Source of the DNA: DATBLE01 sp963837265
GTDB lineage: Bacteria > Actinomycetota > Thermoleophilia > Gaiellales > Gaiellaceae
Direction: 5' to 3'
NCBI GenBank assembly: GCA_963837265.1
Contig: CAWIMQ010000006.1
Coordinates: 124,001-188,000, forward strand
Length of the DNA: 64,000 bases
Numbering within the stretch: the first letter of the stretch is position 1; each line of letters opens with the position of its first letter. This document shows, in pieces, positions 51,397 to 60,457 of the stretch. Both the position numbers and the translations under genes were made by a program. The notes beneath the pieces were generated by a model, which saw nothing but the letters and a program-made list of their open reading frames with translations, had not been told where the DNA came from and searched no databases.

Positions 51397-53907
51397 ATGA
51401 GTGTTGGATTCGGAGTCGAGGACAGGACGAATCCTGTCCCCGACGCAGCTGCCGGTCCGACCACGGTCTCGGTGACCGTGGGCGATCGGGAGATCGGCTT
51501 CGAGACGGGCAAGCTGGCCAAGCAGGCCGACGGGGCCGTCGTCGTCCGCTCGGGCGAGACGATGGTGCTCGCGACCGCCCAGGGCCGGATGGAGGCGCGC
51601 GAGGGCGCGGACTTCTTCCCGCTGACGGTCGACGTCGAGGAGCGGATGTACGCCGCCGGCAAGATCCCGGGCGGCTTCTTCAAGCGCGAGGGGCGGCCGA
51701 CCGAGCGGGCGATCCTGACCGCGCGCATGATCGACCGCCCGATCCGGCCGCTCTGGCCGAAGGGCTTCCGGAACGAGGTGCAGGTGATCTGCACGGTCCT
51801 CTCGGCCGACCTCGTCGTCCCGCACGACGTCCTGTGCATCAACGGCGCTTCCGCCGCCCTGATGATCTCCCCACTCCCCTTCGTCGGACCGGTCGGCGCC
51901 GTTCGAATGGGGATGATCGGCGGGCGCCTGGTCGTCAACCCGACGCTCCAGGAATCCGAGGACGGGAACACCCTCGATCTGATCGTCGTCGGCACGAAGG
52001 AAGGGTTGACGATGGTCGAGGCGGGTGCCCACGAGATCCCGGAGGACACGCTCCTCGAGGCCCTCTCCGCCGCGCACGAGGAGATCAAGAAGCTCTGCGA
52101 GGTCCAGGAGGAGCTCGCGCGCCGGGCCGGCAAGGCGAAGTGGCTCGACACCTCGCTGACCGACGAGCTGAAGGGCTCGCACGGAGAGCGAATCCGCGGG
52201 CGGATCCGCAACGAGGGGCTTCGCGAGGCGGCGGCCGAGGTGGAGGAAATCTTCGGCGAGGTCTGCCCCGAGCTGACGATGAGCTCCACCGAGGAGGACA
52301 TCGTCCGCCATGCCCAGGTCCGCCAGAGCCTGAACACGCTGCTCGAGACCCTCCGGCTCGAAGCCGTCGAGGCGGTCGTACGCGGGCAGTTCGAGAGCGA
52401 GCTGCGGATGTTGACCGACGCCGAGCAGGACTCGAAGGAGCTGCGCTCGGCCAAGCGGCACCTGCTCTTCGAGCGCATCGTCGAGACGGTCGAGCTGCCG
52501 TTTCCGGCCGGCCCCGCGCCGGCCGAGGGCGACGCCCCGGCCAAGGACACGCTGACGAAGCAGTTCGTCAAGCGTGCCGCGGAGGCGATCTACAAGGACC
52601 TCGTCCGGAAGAAGATCGCCGTCGAGAAGAGGCGGCCGGACGGCCGCGGGACGGAGGAGATCCGCGCGATCTCGTGCGAGGTCGGCGTCTCGCCGCGCAC
52701 GCACGGATCTGCCCTCTTCACCCGGGGGCAGACGCAGATCATGACCCTGCTCACGCTCGGGACCGCGAAGGAGGGTCAGCGCATCGACGACCTCTCGCTC
52801 GAGCAGGAGCGGCGGTACATGCACCACTACAACTTCCCGCCGTACTCGGTCGGCGAGACCGGGTTCATGCGGGGGCCGAAGCGCCGCGACATCGGCCACG
52901 GTGCGCTCGCGCAGCGCGCGCTGGAGCCGATGATCCCCGGGCCCGAGGACTTCCCGTACACGATCAGGCTCGTCTCCGAGACGCTCGAGTCGAACGGCTC
53001 CTCCTCGATGGGCTCCGTCTGCGGCTCGACCCTCGCGCTGATGGACGCGGGCGTGCCGATCGAGCGGCCCGTCAGCGGGATCGCGATGGGCCTCGTCAAG
53101 GAGGGCGACGACTACGTGATCCTGACCGACATCCAGGGGGCGGAAGACCACCTCGGCGACATGGACTTCAAGGTCGCCGGCACCCGCCAGGGCGTGACTG
53201 CGCTGCAGATGGACATCAAGATCACCGGCGTCACGCAGGAGATCATGCACCAGGCCCTCGCCCAGGCGAAGCAGGCGCGCGAGTTCATCCTCGACCGGAT
53301 GGCGGAGACCATCCCCGAGACTCGGGCCGAGCTGGCCGAGAACGCGCCGCGGATCTCGACGGTCAAGATCGATCCCGAGAAGATCGGCATGGTGATCGGC
53401 AAGGGCGGCGAGACGATCCGGGCGCTGGAGGCCGAGAACGACGTCCAGATCGACATCGAGGAGGACGGCACGATCCTGATCTACGCGACCGAGGGGGCGA
53501 AGGCGAGCTCCGCGATCGAGGCGATCGAGGCGATCACCAAGGAGCCCGAGGTCGGGGACACGTACACCGGCAAGGTCGTCAAGACGACCCAGTTCGGCGC
53601 CTTCGTCGAGCTGAAGAAGGGCACCGACGGCCTGCTGCACGTCTCGAACGTCGGCCCGGGACGTGTCGGCCACATCGAGGACGTGATCGGGCGCGGGGAC
53701 GTGCTCGACGTGATCGTCCAGGAGGTCGACCGCGCCCGCGGCCGGATCGGCCTGAAGCTGGTCGCCAAGCACGAGAACGGCTCGCTCGTCCAGCCGGAGG
53801 AGCTGATCGAGCGGGCCAAGGACGCGCCGCCCCGGCCCCGCGAGGAGGAGCGTCCGCGCGAGCGCCGCGGCGGGCGCGGCCGCGGCGGCCCCAGACGGGA
53901 CGGATAG
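51397..53907 (+). CDS. pnp: Polyribonucleotide nucleotidyltransferase (PNPase)
   Basis: 836 residues. Two RNase PH-like domains (about 30-260 and 400-640) flank the helical linker. The second contains the phosphorolytic site region LESNGSSSMGSVCGSTLALM and the metal-binding acidic stretch DIQGAEDHLGDMDF. The KH domain starts near 653 (VKIDPEKIGMVIGKGGETIR) and the S1 domain near 719 (VGDTYTGKVVKTTQFGAFVE). A basic Arg/Gly-rich tail ends the protein. The enzyme degrades RNA by phosphorolysis and can add tails in actinobacteria. ATG 51397, five bases after GGAGG, is chosen over the longer frame that would overlap rpsO. The N-terminus is about 30 residues longer than in E. coli. Confidence 0.97.
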   Translation: MSVGFGVEDRTNPVPDAAAGPTTVSVTVGDREIGFETGKLAKQADGAVVVRSGETMVLATAQGRMEAREGADFFPLTVDVEERMYAAGKIPGGFFKREGRPTERAILTARMIDRPIRPLWPKGFRNEVQVICTVLSADLVVPHDVLCINGASAALMISPLPFVGPVGAVRMGMIGGRLVVNPTLQESEDGNTLDLIVVGTKEGLTMVEAGAHEIPEDTLLEALSAAHEEIKKLCEVQEELARRAGKAKWLDTSLTDELKGSHGERIRGRIRNEGLREAAAEVEEIFGEVCPELTMSSTEEDIVRHAQVRQSLNTLLETLRLEAVEAVVRGQFESELRMLTDAEQDSKELRSAKRHLLFERIVETVELPFPAGPAPAEGDAPAKDTLTKQFVKRAAEAIYKDLVRKKIAVEKRRPDGRGTEEIRAISCEVGVSPRTHGSALFTRGQTQIMTLLTLGTAKEGQRIDDLSLEQERRYMHHYNFPPYSVGETGFMRGPKRRDIGHGALAQRALEPMIPGPEDFPYTIRLVSETLESNGSSSMGSVCGSTLALMDAGVPIERPVSGIAMGLVKEGDDYVILTDIQGAEDHLGDMDFKVAGTRQGVTALQMDIKITGVTQEIMHQALAQAKQAREFILDRMAETIPETRAELAENAPRISTVKIDPEKIGMVIGKGGETIRALEAENDVQIDIEEDGTILIYATEGAKASSAIEAIEAITKEPEVGDTYTGKVVKTTQFGAFVELKKGTDGLLHVSNVGPGRVGHIEDVIGRGDVLDVIVQEVDRARGRIGLKLVAKHENGSLVQPEELIERAKDAPPRPREEERPRERRGGRGRGGPRRDG

Positions 53908-53912
53908 TCCGG

Positions 53913-54380
53913 CTGTCCCGCGCCACCGACCGGGCGCTCGGCGTCGCCGCGATCCGGCTCGTGCTCGGCGCCGGCGTCATCGGAGGCGCGACCGCCCGCG
54001 GCCTGGAGGCGGGACCGGCCCTGCTCGCGGCCGCCGCGGGCGCGGTCGCGCTGGCCGTCATCGCCGCCGGCCAGGGGAGCCGGGCCGGCCTGCGGGCCGA
54101 CCCCGACCCGTTACCGGTGCCGGTGGACGCTGCCTACGACCCCGCTTGGCTGGCCGCAGCGTATGCCTGCATCCCCAGCACCGTCGGGGTCGCGGTGATG
54201 GCCGCGATCGCGCTCGCCTTCTCGGCAGCCCTCGCCGCCCTGCTCGGGGGCGTCCTCGCAGGCCTCGGCCTCCTGGCAGTCGCCCACGGCCTCCGGCTCA
54301 GTGCCCGCGAGCGCCGGGAGGGCCGGCGATACTGGCTCGAGAGGGCGCCGAGACCGCGGCGCTTCGTCAGCGCGCGCTGA
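53913..54380 (+). CDS. Small membrane protein of unknown function
   Basis: Up to 155 residues, with third-position G/C bias and hydrophobicity that mark a real gene. Three or four membrane segments are visible: AAIRLVLGAGVIGGATA, ALLAAAAGAVALAVIAA, and a long one from VGVAVMAAIALAFSAAL to GVLAGLGLLAVAHG. A basic cytoplasmic tail (RERREGRRYWLERAPRPRR) ends it. No ATG/GTG/TTG precedes the first segment: CTG 53913, six bases after the pnp stop, is used here, and GTG 53961 is the first conventional start. No family is recognised. It is convergent with the MFS gene, 23 bases away. Confidence 0.55.
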   Translation: MSRATDRALGVAAIRLVLGAGVIGGATARGLEAGPALLAAAAGAVALAVIAAGQGSRAGLRADPDPLPVPVDAAYDPAWLAAAYACIPSTVGVAVMAAIALAFSAALAALLGGVLAGLGLLAVAHGLRLSARERREGRRYWLERAPRPRRFVSAR

Positions 54381-54403
54381 GCCGCGGAGCCCAGGGCGGC
54401 CCG

Positions 54404-55855
54404 TCAGGCCGGGCTCGGCTCCTCGGCCGGCACGGCGAGCTCGTCGCGACGCACCATCGTCAGCGTCGCCGCCAGGGCCGCGACGGCAAAGCCGACTGCG
54501 ACCCAGAACGCGAGGCTGAACCCGCTCGTGAGCGCTGCCGCGGGACCCTCGTTCCGAGCGAGCAGGTGGTCGGTCCGGCTGGTCGCCACCGTCGACAGGA
54601 CGGCGACGCCGAGCGCGCCGCCGATCTGCTGAGAGGTGTTGATCAGGCCGGACGCGAGACCGGCCTGGTGCGGCGCGACACCGGCAAGCGCCGCGATCGA
54701 CATCGGCACGAACGAGAAGCCGAGGCCGATACCGATGGCGAAGAAGCCGGGGAGGAGGTCGACCGCGTAGGAGCCGTCGGCCGAGACCTGCGTGAACCAC
54801 ACGTTGCCGAGTGCCATGAGCGTGACGCCGAACGCCATCGCGGGCTTGACGCCGATGCGCGTGACCAGCGCCTGCGCCGCTCCCGCGGAGACGACTGCGG
54901 TCAACGCCACCGCGAGGTATCCGACTCCGGTCTGCAGGGCGGAGAGGCCGAGCACCTGCTGCATGTACAGCGAGAGCATGAAGAACATCGCGAACGTGAG
55001 CCCGCCGATCAGGAAGCCGACGACGTTCGCGCCCGTCAGCGTGCGCAGCCGCCGGAAGATCCCGAGCGGGACGAGCGGTGCCCGCGAGCGGAGCTCGACG
55101 CCGAGGAACGCGGCGTGCAGGATGCCCGAGCCGGCGAGGACGCCGACGGTCTCCGCCGAGCCCCAACCGACCACGTTCGCCCGGGTGAGCGCGTAGACGA
55201 GCAGGACGAGCCCGCTCGTGATGAGCACCGCGCCGGCTGCGTCGAACTCCCGGGTCGAGACGTCGGCACGGCTCTCGCGGACGACGGAGCGGGCGAGCAG
55301 CAGTGCGGTCGCGCCGACCGGGATGTTGACGAAGAAGATCCACTCCCAGCCGAGCCATTTCGTCAGCACGCCGCCCATGAGCACGCCGACGGCCGCGCCG
55401 CTTCCGCCCATCGCCCCCCAGATTCCGAGCGCCTTGTTCCGCTCCGCCCCCTCCGCGAAGGTCGTCGAGATGATCGACAGCGCCGCAGGGGAGAGGATCG
55501 CCGCGCCGAGCCCCTGAACCGCCCGCGCCGCGATCAGCATCCCCTCCGAGGAGGACAGCCCGCAGGCGAGCGAGGCCAGGGTGAAGAGGGCCACGCCGGA
55601 CATGAAGACGCGTCGGCGGCCGAGCAGGTCGGCGGCGCGCCCGCCGAGCAGCAGGAAGCCGCCGAAGGTAAGCGCGTACGCGCTCAGGATCCACTGGAGG
55701 TCGCCCTGCGAGAAGTGCAGATCCTTCTGGATCGAGGGCAGCGCGACGTTCACGATCGAGACGTCGAGGACGACCATGAAGAACGCCGAGCAGAGCAGGG
55801 CCAGGCCCCACCAGCGTCTGGGATCGGGAACGGCGGCTGGGAGTGCGGCTTCCAC
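54404..55855 (-). CDS. MFS drug exporter, DHA2 (14-TM, EmrB/QacA) family
   Basis: 483 residues with about 14 membrane segments. Family marks are FMVVLDVSIVNVALPSIQKDL in helix 1 (motif D1, given in two parts), LTFGGFLLLGGRAADLLGRR (motif A) and VQGLGAAILSPAALSII (motif C region). It is a proton-driven exporter in the cytoplasmic membrane; substrates are not predictable. GTG 55855 is chosen because AAAGGAGA lies just upstream on the minus strand; the ATG at 55924 would add 23 basic, unconserved residues. It reads away from the M16 peptidase gene. Confidence 0.9.
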   Translation of the reverse strand: MEAALPAAVPDPRRWWGLALLCSAFFMVVLDVSIVNVALPSIQKDLHFSQGDLQWILSAYALTFGGFLLLGGRAADLLGRRRVFMSGVALFTLASLACGLSSSEGMLIAARAVQGLGAAILSPAALSIISTTFAEGAERNKALGIWGAMGGSGAAVGVLMGGVLTKWLGWEWIFFVNIPVGATALLLARSVVRESRADVSTREFDAAGAVLITSGLVLLVYALTRANVVGWGSAETVGVLAGSGILHAAFLGVELRSRAPLVPLGIFRRLRTLTGANVVGFLIGGLTFAMFFMLSLYMQQVLGLSALQTGVGYLAVALTAVVSAGAAQALVTRIGVKPAMAFGVTLMALGNVWFTQVSADGSYAVDLLPGFFAIGIGLGFSFVPMSIAALAGVAPHQAGLASGLINTSQQIGGALGVAVLSTVATSRTDHLLARNEGPAAALTSGFSLAFWVAVGFAVAALAATLTMVRRDELAVPAEEPSPA

Positions 55856-55953
55856 GGACGGTCTCCTTTCTGGCGTGCTCGGGTCGGGAGCGGCTCGAGA
55901 GTGAAGCCTACGCAGGCGGTGCACGCCGCGGGCGGAGGCCGGCGAGGCGCGAG

Positions 55954-55959
55954 TACCAT
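55954..55959 (+). promoter_or_regulatory. TANNNT box six bases before the M16 peptidase start (leaderless-type)
   Basis: TACCAT ends exactly six bases before GTG 55966. No Shine-Dalgarno and no -35 consensus are visible. The same layout occurs before dapA, rnj and the ribokinase gene. Confidence 0.45.
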
Positions 55960-55965
55960 CCGCCC

Positions 55966-57255
55966 GTGCAGGAGTACGTCCTCTCCGAGCTCGACTCCGG
56001 CGAGCGGCTGATCACCGAGCGCGTGACGAGCGTCCGCTCGGTCGCGCTCGGGTTCTGGATCGGCGTGGGATCTCGCGACGAGCCGGAGACGAAGGCCGGG
56101 GTCACGCACTTCATCGAGCACCTGCTCTTCAAGGGGACGCGCTCCTACGACGCACGGCGGATCGCGGAGGTCTTCGACGAGATGGGCGGGGAGCTGAACG
56201 CCGCCACGTCGCGCGAGCACACCGTCGTCTACGCGCGGGTGCCCGACCGCCACCTCGAGGATGCGCTGGACGTGATGGCCGACATGGTCCTCGCCCCGAC
56301 CTTCGCCGACCTCGACTCCGAGCGCGACGTCGTCCTCGAGGAGATCGCCATGGTCGAGGACACTCCCCAGGACCTCGTCCACGACCTGCTCTCGGACGCG
56401 GTCTTCTCCGGTCATCCGCTCGGCCGGCCGGTGATCGGCCGCGCCGACGTGATCTCGACGATCTCGCGCCGCTCGATCGCCTCCTACCACCGGCGGGCGT
56501 ACGTCGCCGGCAACGTCGTGCTCGCCGCCGCCGGGAACCTCGAGCACGACCGGCTCCTGGGGCTCCTCGAGCGCGCGGCGCGCCAGCGGGTCGAGCCTCC
56601 CGCACGACGGACGCGCGTGCGGTCGCCCCTGGTGCAGGAGCCTCCGCCGGGCCTCCGGTTCCAGCGGAAGGACACGGAGCAGTTCCACGTCTGCGTCGGC
56701 GCTCCGGGGATGTCGCGGTCCGACCGGCGCCGGTTCGTCGCCTCGCTGCTCGACGCCATCCTCGGCGGCGCGGCGTCGTCGCGGCTCTTCCAGGAGATCC
56801 GCGAGAAGCGGGGGATGGCGTACTCGGTGTACAGCTTCGGCTCGCAGTACACGGACACGGGGCTCGTCGGCGTCTACCTCGGCACCCGCGAGGAGAACCT
56901 GGCCGCCTGTCTGGAGATCGTCGCCGGCGAGATCGCGGACATCGCGGCGGGCAACCTGCGGGAGCGGGAGCTGGACCGGGCGAAGGAGAACCTGAAGGGC
57001 CGGATCGTCCTCTCGATGGAATCGACCTCGAACCGGATGAGCCGGCTCGGCCGGTCGCTGATCACCGACACCGAGCTCCTGTCGCTCGACCGCGTGATCG
57101 CCGAGATCGACTCGGTCGACCGGGTTGCGCTGGCCGAGCTCGCGGGCGTGCTGCTCGAGCCGGCGCGCCTCTCCGCCGCCGGGATCGGGCCGAGCGAGGA
57201 GCGCTTCCTCGACGCGGTCGAGCGCATCCATCCCGGCCTCGCCGCCGCGGCATGA
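55966..57255 (+). CDS. M16 family zinc metallopeptidase (processing-peptidase-like)
   Basis: 429 residues. The inverted zinc motif HFIEH has His48, Glu51 and His52, with the third ligand Glu about 73-74 residues on (VVLEEIAMVED, Glu125/126). The N-terminal half ends near 215; the second, non-catalytic half contains LDAILGGAASSRLFQEIREK and KRGMAYSVYSF, the R/Y pair that closes the substrate chamber. Single-chain M16 proteins of this length act as dimers on peptides or exported-protein remnants. It follows pnp in many actinobacteria; here an MFS gene and a small membrane gene intervene. Start GTG 55966 fits both similarity and the leaderless box. The stop overlaps dapB. Confidence 0.92.
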   Translation: MQEYVLSELDSGERLITERVTSVRSVALGFWIGVGSRDEPETKAGVTHFIEHLLFKGTRSYDARRIAEVFDEMGGELNAATSREHTVVYARVPDRHLEDALDVMADMVLAPTFADLDSERDVVLEEIAMVEDTPQDLVHDLLSDAVFSGHPLGRPVIGRADVISTISRRSIASYHRRAYVAGNVVLAAAGNLEHDRLLGLLERAARQRVEPPARRTRVRSPLVQEPPPGLRFQRKDTEQFHVCVGAPGMSRSDRRRFVASLLDAILGGAASSRLFQEIREKRGMAYSVYSFGSQYTDTGLVGVYLGTREENLAACLEIVAGEIADIAAGNLRERELDRAKENLKGRIVLSMESTSNRMSRLGRSLITDTELLSLDRVIAEIDSVDRVALAELAGVLLEPARLSAAGIGPSEERFLDAVERIHPGLAAAA

Positions 57256-57884
57256 GAGTCATCGTCTTCGGCTACGGGGGCAAGGTCGGCGCCGTGGTCG
57301 CCGCCGGGATCGAGGCCGCCGGCCACGAGGTGCTCGGCGTCGAGGTGGGCGATCCGGTCCCCGAGGGGGCCGACGCGGCCGTCGAGTTCACGCAGCCCGA
57401 CGCGGTCGTGGGGAACGTGGAGCGCTGCCTCGAGCTCGGCGTCCCGGTCGCCGTCGGCACCACGGGCTGGGACGACGAGCGGGAGCGGATCGACGCGCTG
57501 GCACGGGAGCGGGGGACAGCGGTCTTCGCCGCCTCGAACTTCGCGGTCGGAGCGGTGCTGATGATGCGCTTCGCGGCCGAGGCGGCGAGGCACCTGCCCC
57601 GGGCCGAGATCGTCGAGCTCCACCACGACACGAAGCTCGACGCGCCCTCCGGGACGGCGAAGGCGACGGCCGCGGCGATGGGCGGCGCCCCGCCGATCCA
57701 CTCGGTGCGGCTTCCCGGGCTGGTCGCGCACCAGGAGGTGCTCCTCGGCGGGCCGGGCCAGCTCCTGACGATCCGCCACGACACGATCTCGCGGGAGGCC
57801 TTCGTTCCCGGCGTGCTCCTCGCGCTGGAACGCCTGCCGTCGCTGCCGCCGGGCCTCACGATCGGCCTCGACGCCCTGCTCTAG
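57252..57884 (+). CDS. dapB: 4-hydroxy-tetrahydrodipicolinate reductase, short form
   Basis: 210 residues. The nucleotide-binding loop is VIVFGYGGKVGAVV (GxxGxxG-like), then FTQPDAVVGNV, VGTTGW and the catalytic segment ELHHDTKLDAPSGTA (His124, His125, Lys128). It reduces the dihydrodipicolinate precursor in lysine and diaminopimelate synthesis. The protein is 40-60 residues shorter than typical DapB; the loss is in the N-terminal domain between the first strand and the FTQP block, where the usual DPxxG and following helices are compressed. ATG 57252 overlaps the M16 stop. All catalytic residues I can identify are present, so activity is likely. Confidence 0.9.
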   Translation: MRVIVFGYGGKVGAVVAAGIEAAGHEVLGVEVGDPVPEGADAAVEFTQPDAVVGNVERCLELGVPVAVGTTGWDDERERIDALARERGTAVFAASNFAVGAVLMMRFAAEAARHLPRAEIVELHHDTKLDAPSGTAKATAAAMGGAPPIHSVRLPGLVAHQEVLLGGPGQLLTIRHDTISREAFVPGVLLALERLPSLPPGLTIGLDALL

Positions 57885-57950
57885 AAGGCTCGGGCCCGCG
57901 CCGCCCTGGCCCGGGCCGCGGCGCTCCGGTGCGCCCTCGTCAGGGAGAGG

Positions 57951-57956
57951 TAAAAT
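57951..57956 (+). promoter_or_regulatory. TANNNT box six bases before dapA (leaderless-type)
   Basis: TAAAAT (57951-57956) ends six bases before ATG 57963. A GGGAGAGG stretch at 57943-57950 lies upstream of the box, so it would not be in a leaderless mRNA; if transcription starts earlier, that stretch could serve as a distant ribosome-binding site. Confidence 0.45.
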
Positions 57957-57962
57957 CGGGTC

Positions 57963-58844
57963 ATGCTGGGCGAGATCCTGACGGCGATCGTGACGCCGTT
58001 TCGGGACGACGGCTCGGTCGACCTCGATCGTTTCCGTGAGCTGGCCGTCCACCTGGTCGACAACGGCTCTGACGGCCTCGTCGTCACCGGCACGACCGGC
58101 GAGTCGCCGACGCTGACCGACGACGAGCGCTTCGAGCTGTACGCCGCCGCGGTCGACGCCGTCGGCGACCGGGCGTCCGTGATCGCAGGCACCGGGACGA
58201 ACTCGACGGCGCATTCGACGCACCTGACGGGGCGCGCCCACGAGCTCGGAGTCCACGGGTTCCTCGCCGTCGCGCCGTACTACAGCAAGCCGCCGGCGCG
58301 CGGGATCGTCGCCCACTTCCGCGCGATCGCGGAGGTCAGCGACCGGCCGATCGTGGTCTACAACATCCCGGGACGGGTCGGGTTGAACATCGAGCCGGAG
58401 ACGATGGCGGAGCTGGCGGAGATCGCGACCGTGACCGCCGTCAAGCAGGCATACGGCGACCTCGACCAGGCCCGGCGGATCGTCGAGAGCGGGCTCGACC
58501 TGTATGCGGGCGACGACAACCTGCTCTTCCCGTTCCTGCGGCTGGGCGGCACGGGCGGGGTCTGCGTTCAGACGCACGTGGTCGGGCCCCAGGTGAAGCG
58601 GATGGTCCGTGCGTTCAAGGACGGGGACGAGGAGCGGGCGCGGCGGATCGACGGGGAGCTGGGGCCCGCGTACGAGCTGCTCAAGGTGGCGCCGAACCCG
58701 ATCGCGATCAAGGCGGCCCTGAACCTGCTCGGCATCGACGTCGGCGGGCACCGGCTGCCGCTCGTCGCCGCCACCGAGGACGAGGTCGTTCGCGTGCGCG
58801 ACTGCCTCGAGCGCCTCGGTCTGCCGGTTCCGGCTGCCGCCTGA
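57963..58844 (+). CDS. dapA: 4-hydroxy-tetrahydrodipicolinate synthase
   Basis: 293 residues, a complete (beta/alpha)8 barrel. The Schiff-base lysine is Lys161 in VTAVKQAYGD. Other motifs are VTGTTGESPTLTDDE (Thr44/45), VAPYYSKPPARGIVAHF and VYNIPGRVGLN (Tyr133). It condenses pyruvate with aspartate semialdehyde, the committed step of lysine/DAP synthesis. dapB lies 78 bases upstream. The last codons fall in a 28-base tandem duplication that also repeats the stop codon. ATG 57963 gives the standard N-terminus. Confidence 0.96.
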   Translation: MLGEILTAIVTPFRDDGSVDLDRFRELAVHLVDNGSDGLVVTGTTGESPTLTDDERFELYAAAVDAVGDRASVIAGTGTNSTAHSTHLTGRAHELGVHGFLAVAPYYSKPPARGIVAHFRAIAEVSDRPIVVYNIPGRVGLNIEPETMAELAEIATVTAVKQAYGDLDQARRIVESGLDLYAGDDNLLFPFLRLGGTGGVCVQTHVVGPQVKRMVRAFKDGDEERARRIDGELGPAYELLKVAPNPIAIKAALNLLGIDVGGHRLPLVAATEDEVVRVRDCLERLGLPVPAAA

Positions 58845-58878
58845 GCGGCGGCCGGTTCCGGCTGCCGCCTGAGCGGCG
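58823..58878. repeat. Tandem duplication of 28 bases at the dapA 3' end
   Basis: Bases 58823-58850 and 58851-58878 are identical. The first unit contains the last codons and stop of dapA; the second repeats them after the stop. It is a recent-looking slippage product at the boundary of the decayed HD-GYP gene. Confidence 0.85.
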
Positions 58879-60410
58879 CTACGCGGCGGCCTCGCCGACG
58901 AAGCGGAGCGTGGTCGCGCCGAGGATATTCGGGCGCTCGGCGTACAGGACCTCGAGCGCCGCGATCACTGGGGGCAGAACTGGGTGCCGGTGTGGGCGCG
59001 GAGCTCCTCCATCGCGGCCTTCAGGGCGCGGGCCGAGCTGTACGGCCGGTCGCTCGTCAGCGCGTCGAGCGCATCGGCGACGAGGACGATGCGGGCGGGG
59101 AGCGGGATCTGCTCTCGGCGAGCGTGGGTACGGCACGTCGATGCTCGTGGCTCGAGCGCGCGATCTGGAGCAACGGATCGAGGTCGACCTCTGGAGGATG
59201 TACTCGGAGATCACGGGTGCTCCTCATCACTACCTTCGTTGAGCGGGCGGGCTTGTGCAGGATGCGCTCTGGGATTGATCTTGCCGATGTCGTGGAGAAG
59301 CGCCGATCTCGATCGCGTCGAGCTGGGCGCTGTAGCGAGCTCTGGCGAGCGCGACGCGATGTCGAGACGCGCTCGGTGTGGCGCCGGTGTAGTAGTTTGA
59401 TGCGGGAGCGCGACGTGTCGACGAGCTCTGCGTATGGACGAGGCGCGCTCTCGATGCGGTGGGAGCTGTGGCAGGATCGCCCCCGGAGAGCCAGCGTCGG
59501 CTCGAAGCGGCGACTGCGAGGTCGAGGGCGCGATGCGCGCGCGGCTGCAGGGGGAGTTCGGCGTGTGCGAGGGTGATCCGGGCCTGCGCGGTGAGTGCGT
59601 CAGCGCCTCTCGCGTAGCGGTCAGCGAGGCGCGGTGTGAGCGGGAGGCGAGGCGCGCGAACTGGAAGAGCGAGGTGTTCTGCGCGCAGGAGGCTGTTGCG
59701 TGTAGCTCTCGTTCGCGCGGACTCCTCGACCGACGGCGCGTCGGCAGTACGGCGGACGGAGAAGACCATCGCCACGGGGGGAAGCGCGACGCGAGCAGGC
59801 GACGATCCGACCTTCTCGTAGGCGACGGCGAGCGCGAGGGCGAGCGGTCCGCGGCCAGGTAGTACGGAACCAGCCACAGAAGCGCTCACGCCAGATCTCG
59901 AGCGGGCGACGGCGTGGGCATGCTCATCGCGAGCGTGAGCAGGCCTGCATCACGACCATGTATGCGATGCCGCGCCGACCGCGGGCAGGATCCTCGCAGC
60001 GGGCGCCAGCCGGGGCGCCGGTCGCGTGGAAGAGCAGGGCAGCCGCGCCCGCGGCCAGGCTGAACGCGCCGCGTCGAAGACCCCGCGGTTCAGGCGACCG
60101 CGCCGCGCGATCAGGACGACGATTCCGAGCACCGCGGCGACGATCATCGCCGCCCCGACCGGGAAGACGAAGCCGGTCGCGAGCAGGCCGCGCCGCGAAG
60201 CTCGTCGCGCCGCGGCCGTAGACCTCGACCTGGACGAGCTGGAGCACGACGGTCAGCGCGCAGAGGGCGAGGAACGCAGGCGGGCGAGACGCGGCCAGGG
60301 GGACGCCTGGAGCCACGGGCGGCGAACAGAAGGCGATCGCCGCGGAGACGTCGAGCCCGCCCGCTGCGCTCGCGGCGACCGGTCGCGTGGTGGTCGTCAA
60401 GCTTGAGGGA
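58879..60410 (-). pseudogene. Decayed HD-GYP domain membrane protein gene
   Basis: No single long frame covers this 1.5 kb, but the minus strand reads in pieces as one protein. Membrane segments come first (FLALCALTVVLQLVQVEVYG near 60290-60200, then VAAVLGIVVLIARRGRLNRG near 60130), then VGSVLPGRGPLALALAVAYE and SLLRAEHLALPVRA. The HD motif follows in another frame, ALLHDIGKIN, with His-Asp at 59289-59294. Then come IPLPARIVLVADALDALTSD and AAMEELRAHTGTQFCP (about 59110-58985). After one more frameshift the end is PVIAALEVLYAERPNILGAT. That order is the HD-GYP (c-di-GMP phosphodiesterase-type) pattern. At least four frameshifts are needed, and the GYP region is unreadable. The start would lie just before the divergent rnj gene. 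Confidence 0.7.
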
Positions 60411-60445
60411 TCTCGCACGCCGTCGGGAAGGCGGAACGGCGCGGG

Positions 60446-60451
60446 TACACT
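60446..60451 (+). promoter_or_regulatory. TANNNT box six bases before rnj (leaderless-type)
   Basis: TACACT (60446-60451) ends six bases before GTG 60458. No ribosome-binding site is visible in front of the GTG, and no -35 consensus 16-18 bases upstream. Confidence 0.45.
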
Positions 60452-60457
60452 CTGCCG

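Noticed and set aside
58992..59862. Plus-strand frames of 142-194 codons in the 58.9-60.4 kb gap
   Set aside because: They lie opposite the HD-GYP remnant, whose minus-strand pieces have recognisable domain motifs. The plus-strand translations are Arg-rich and without similarity.
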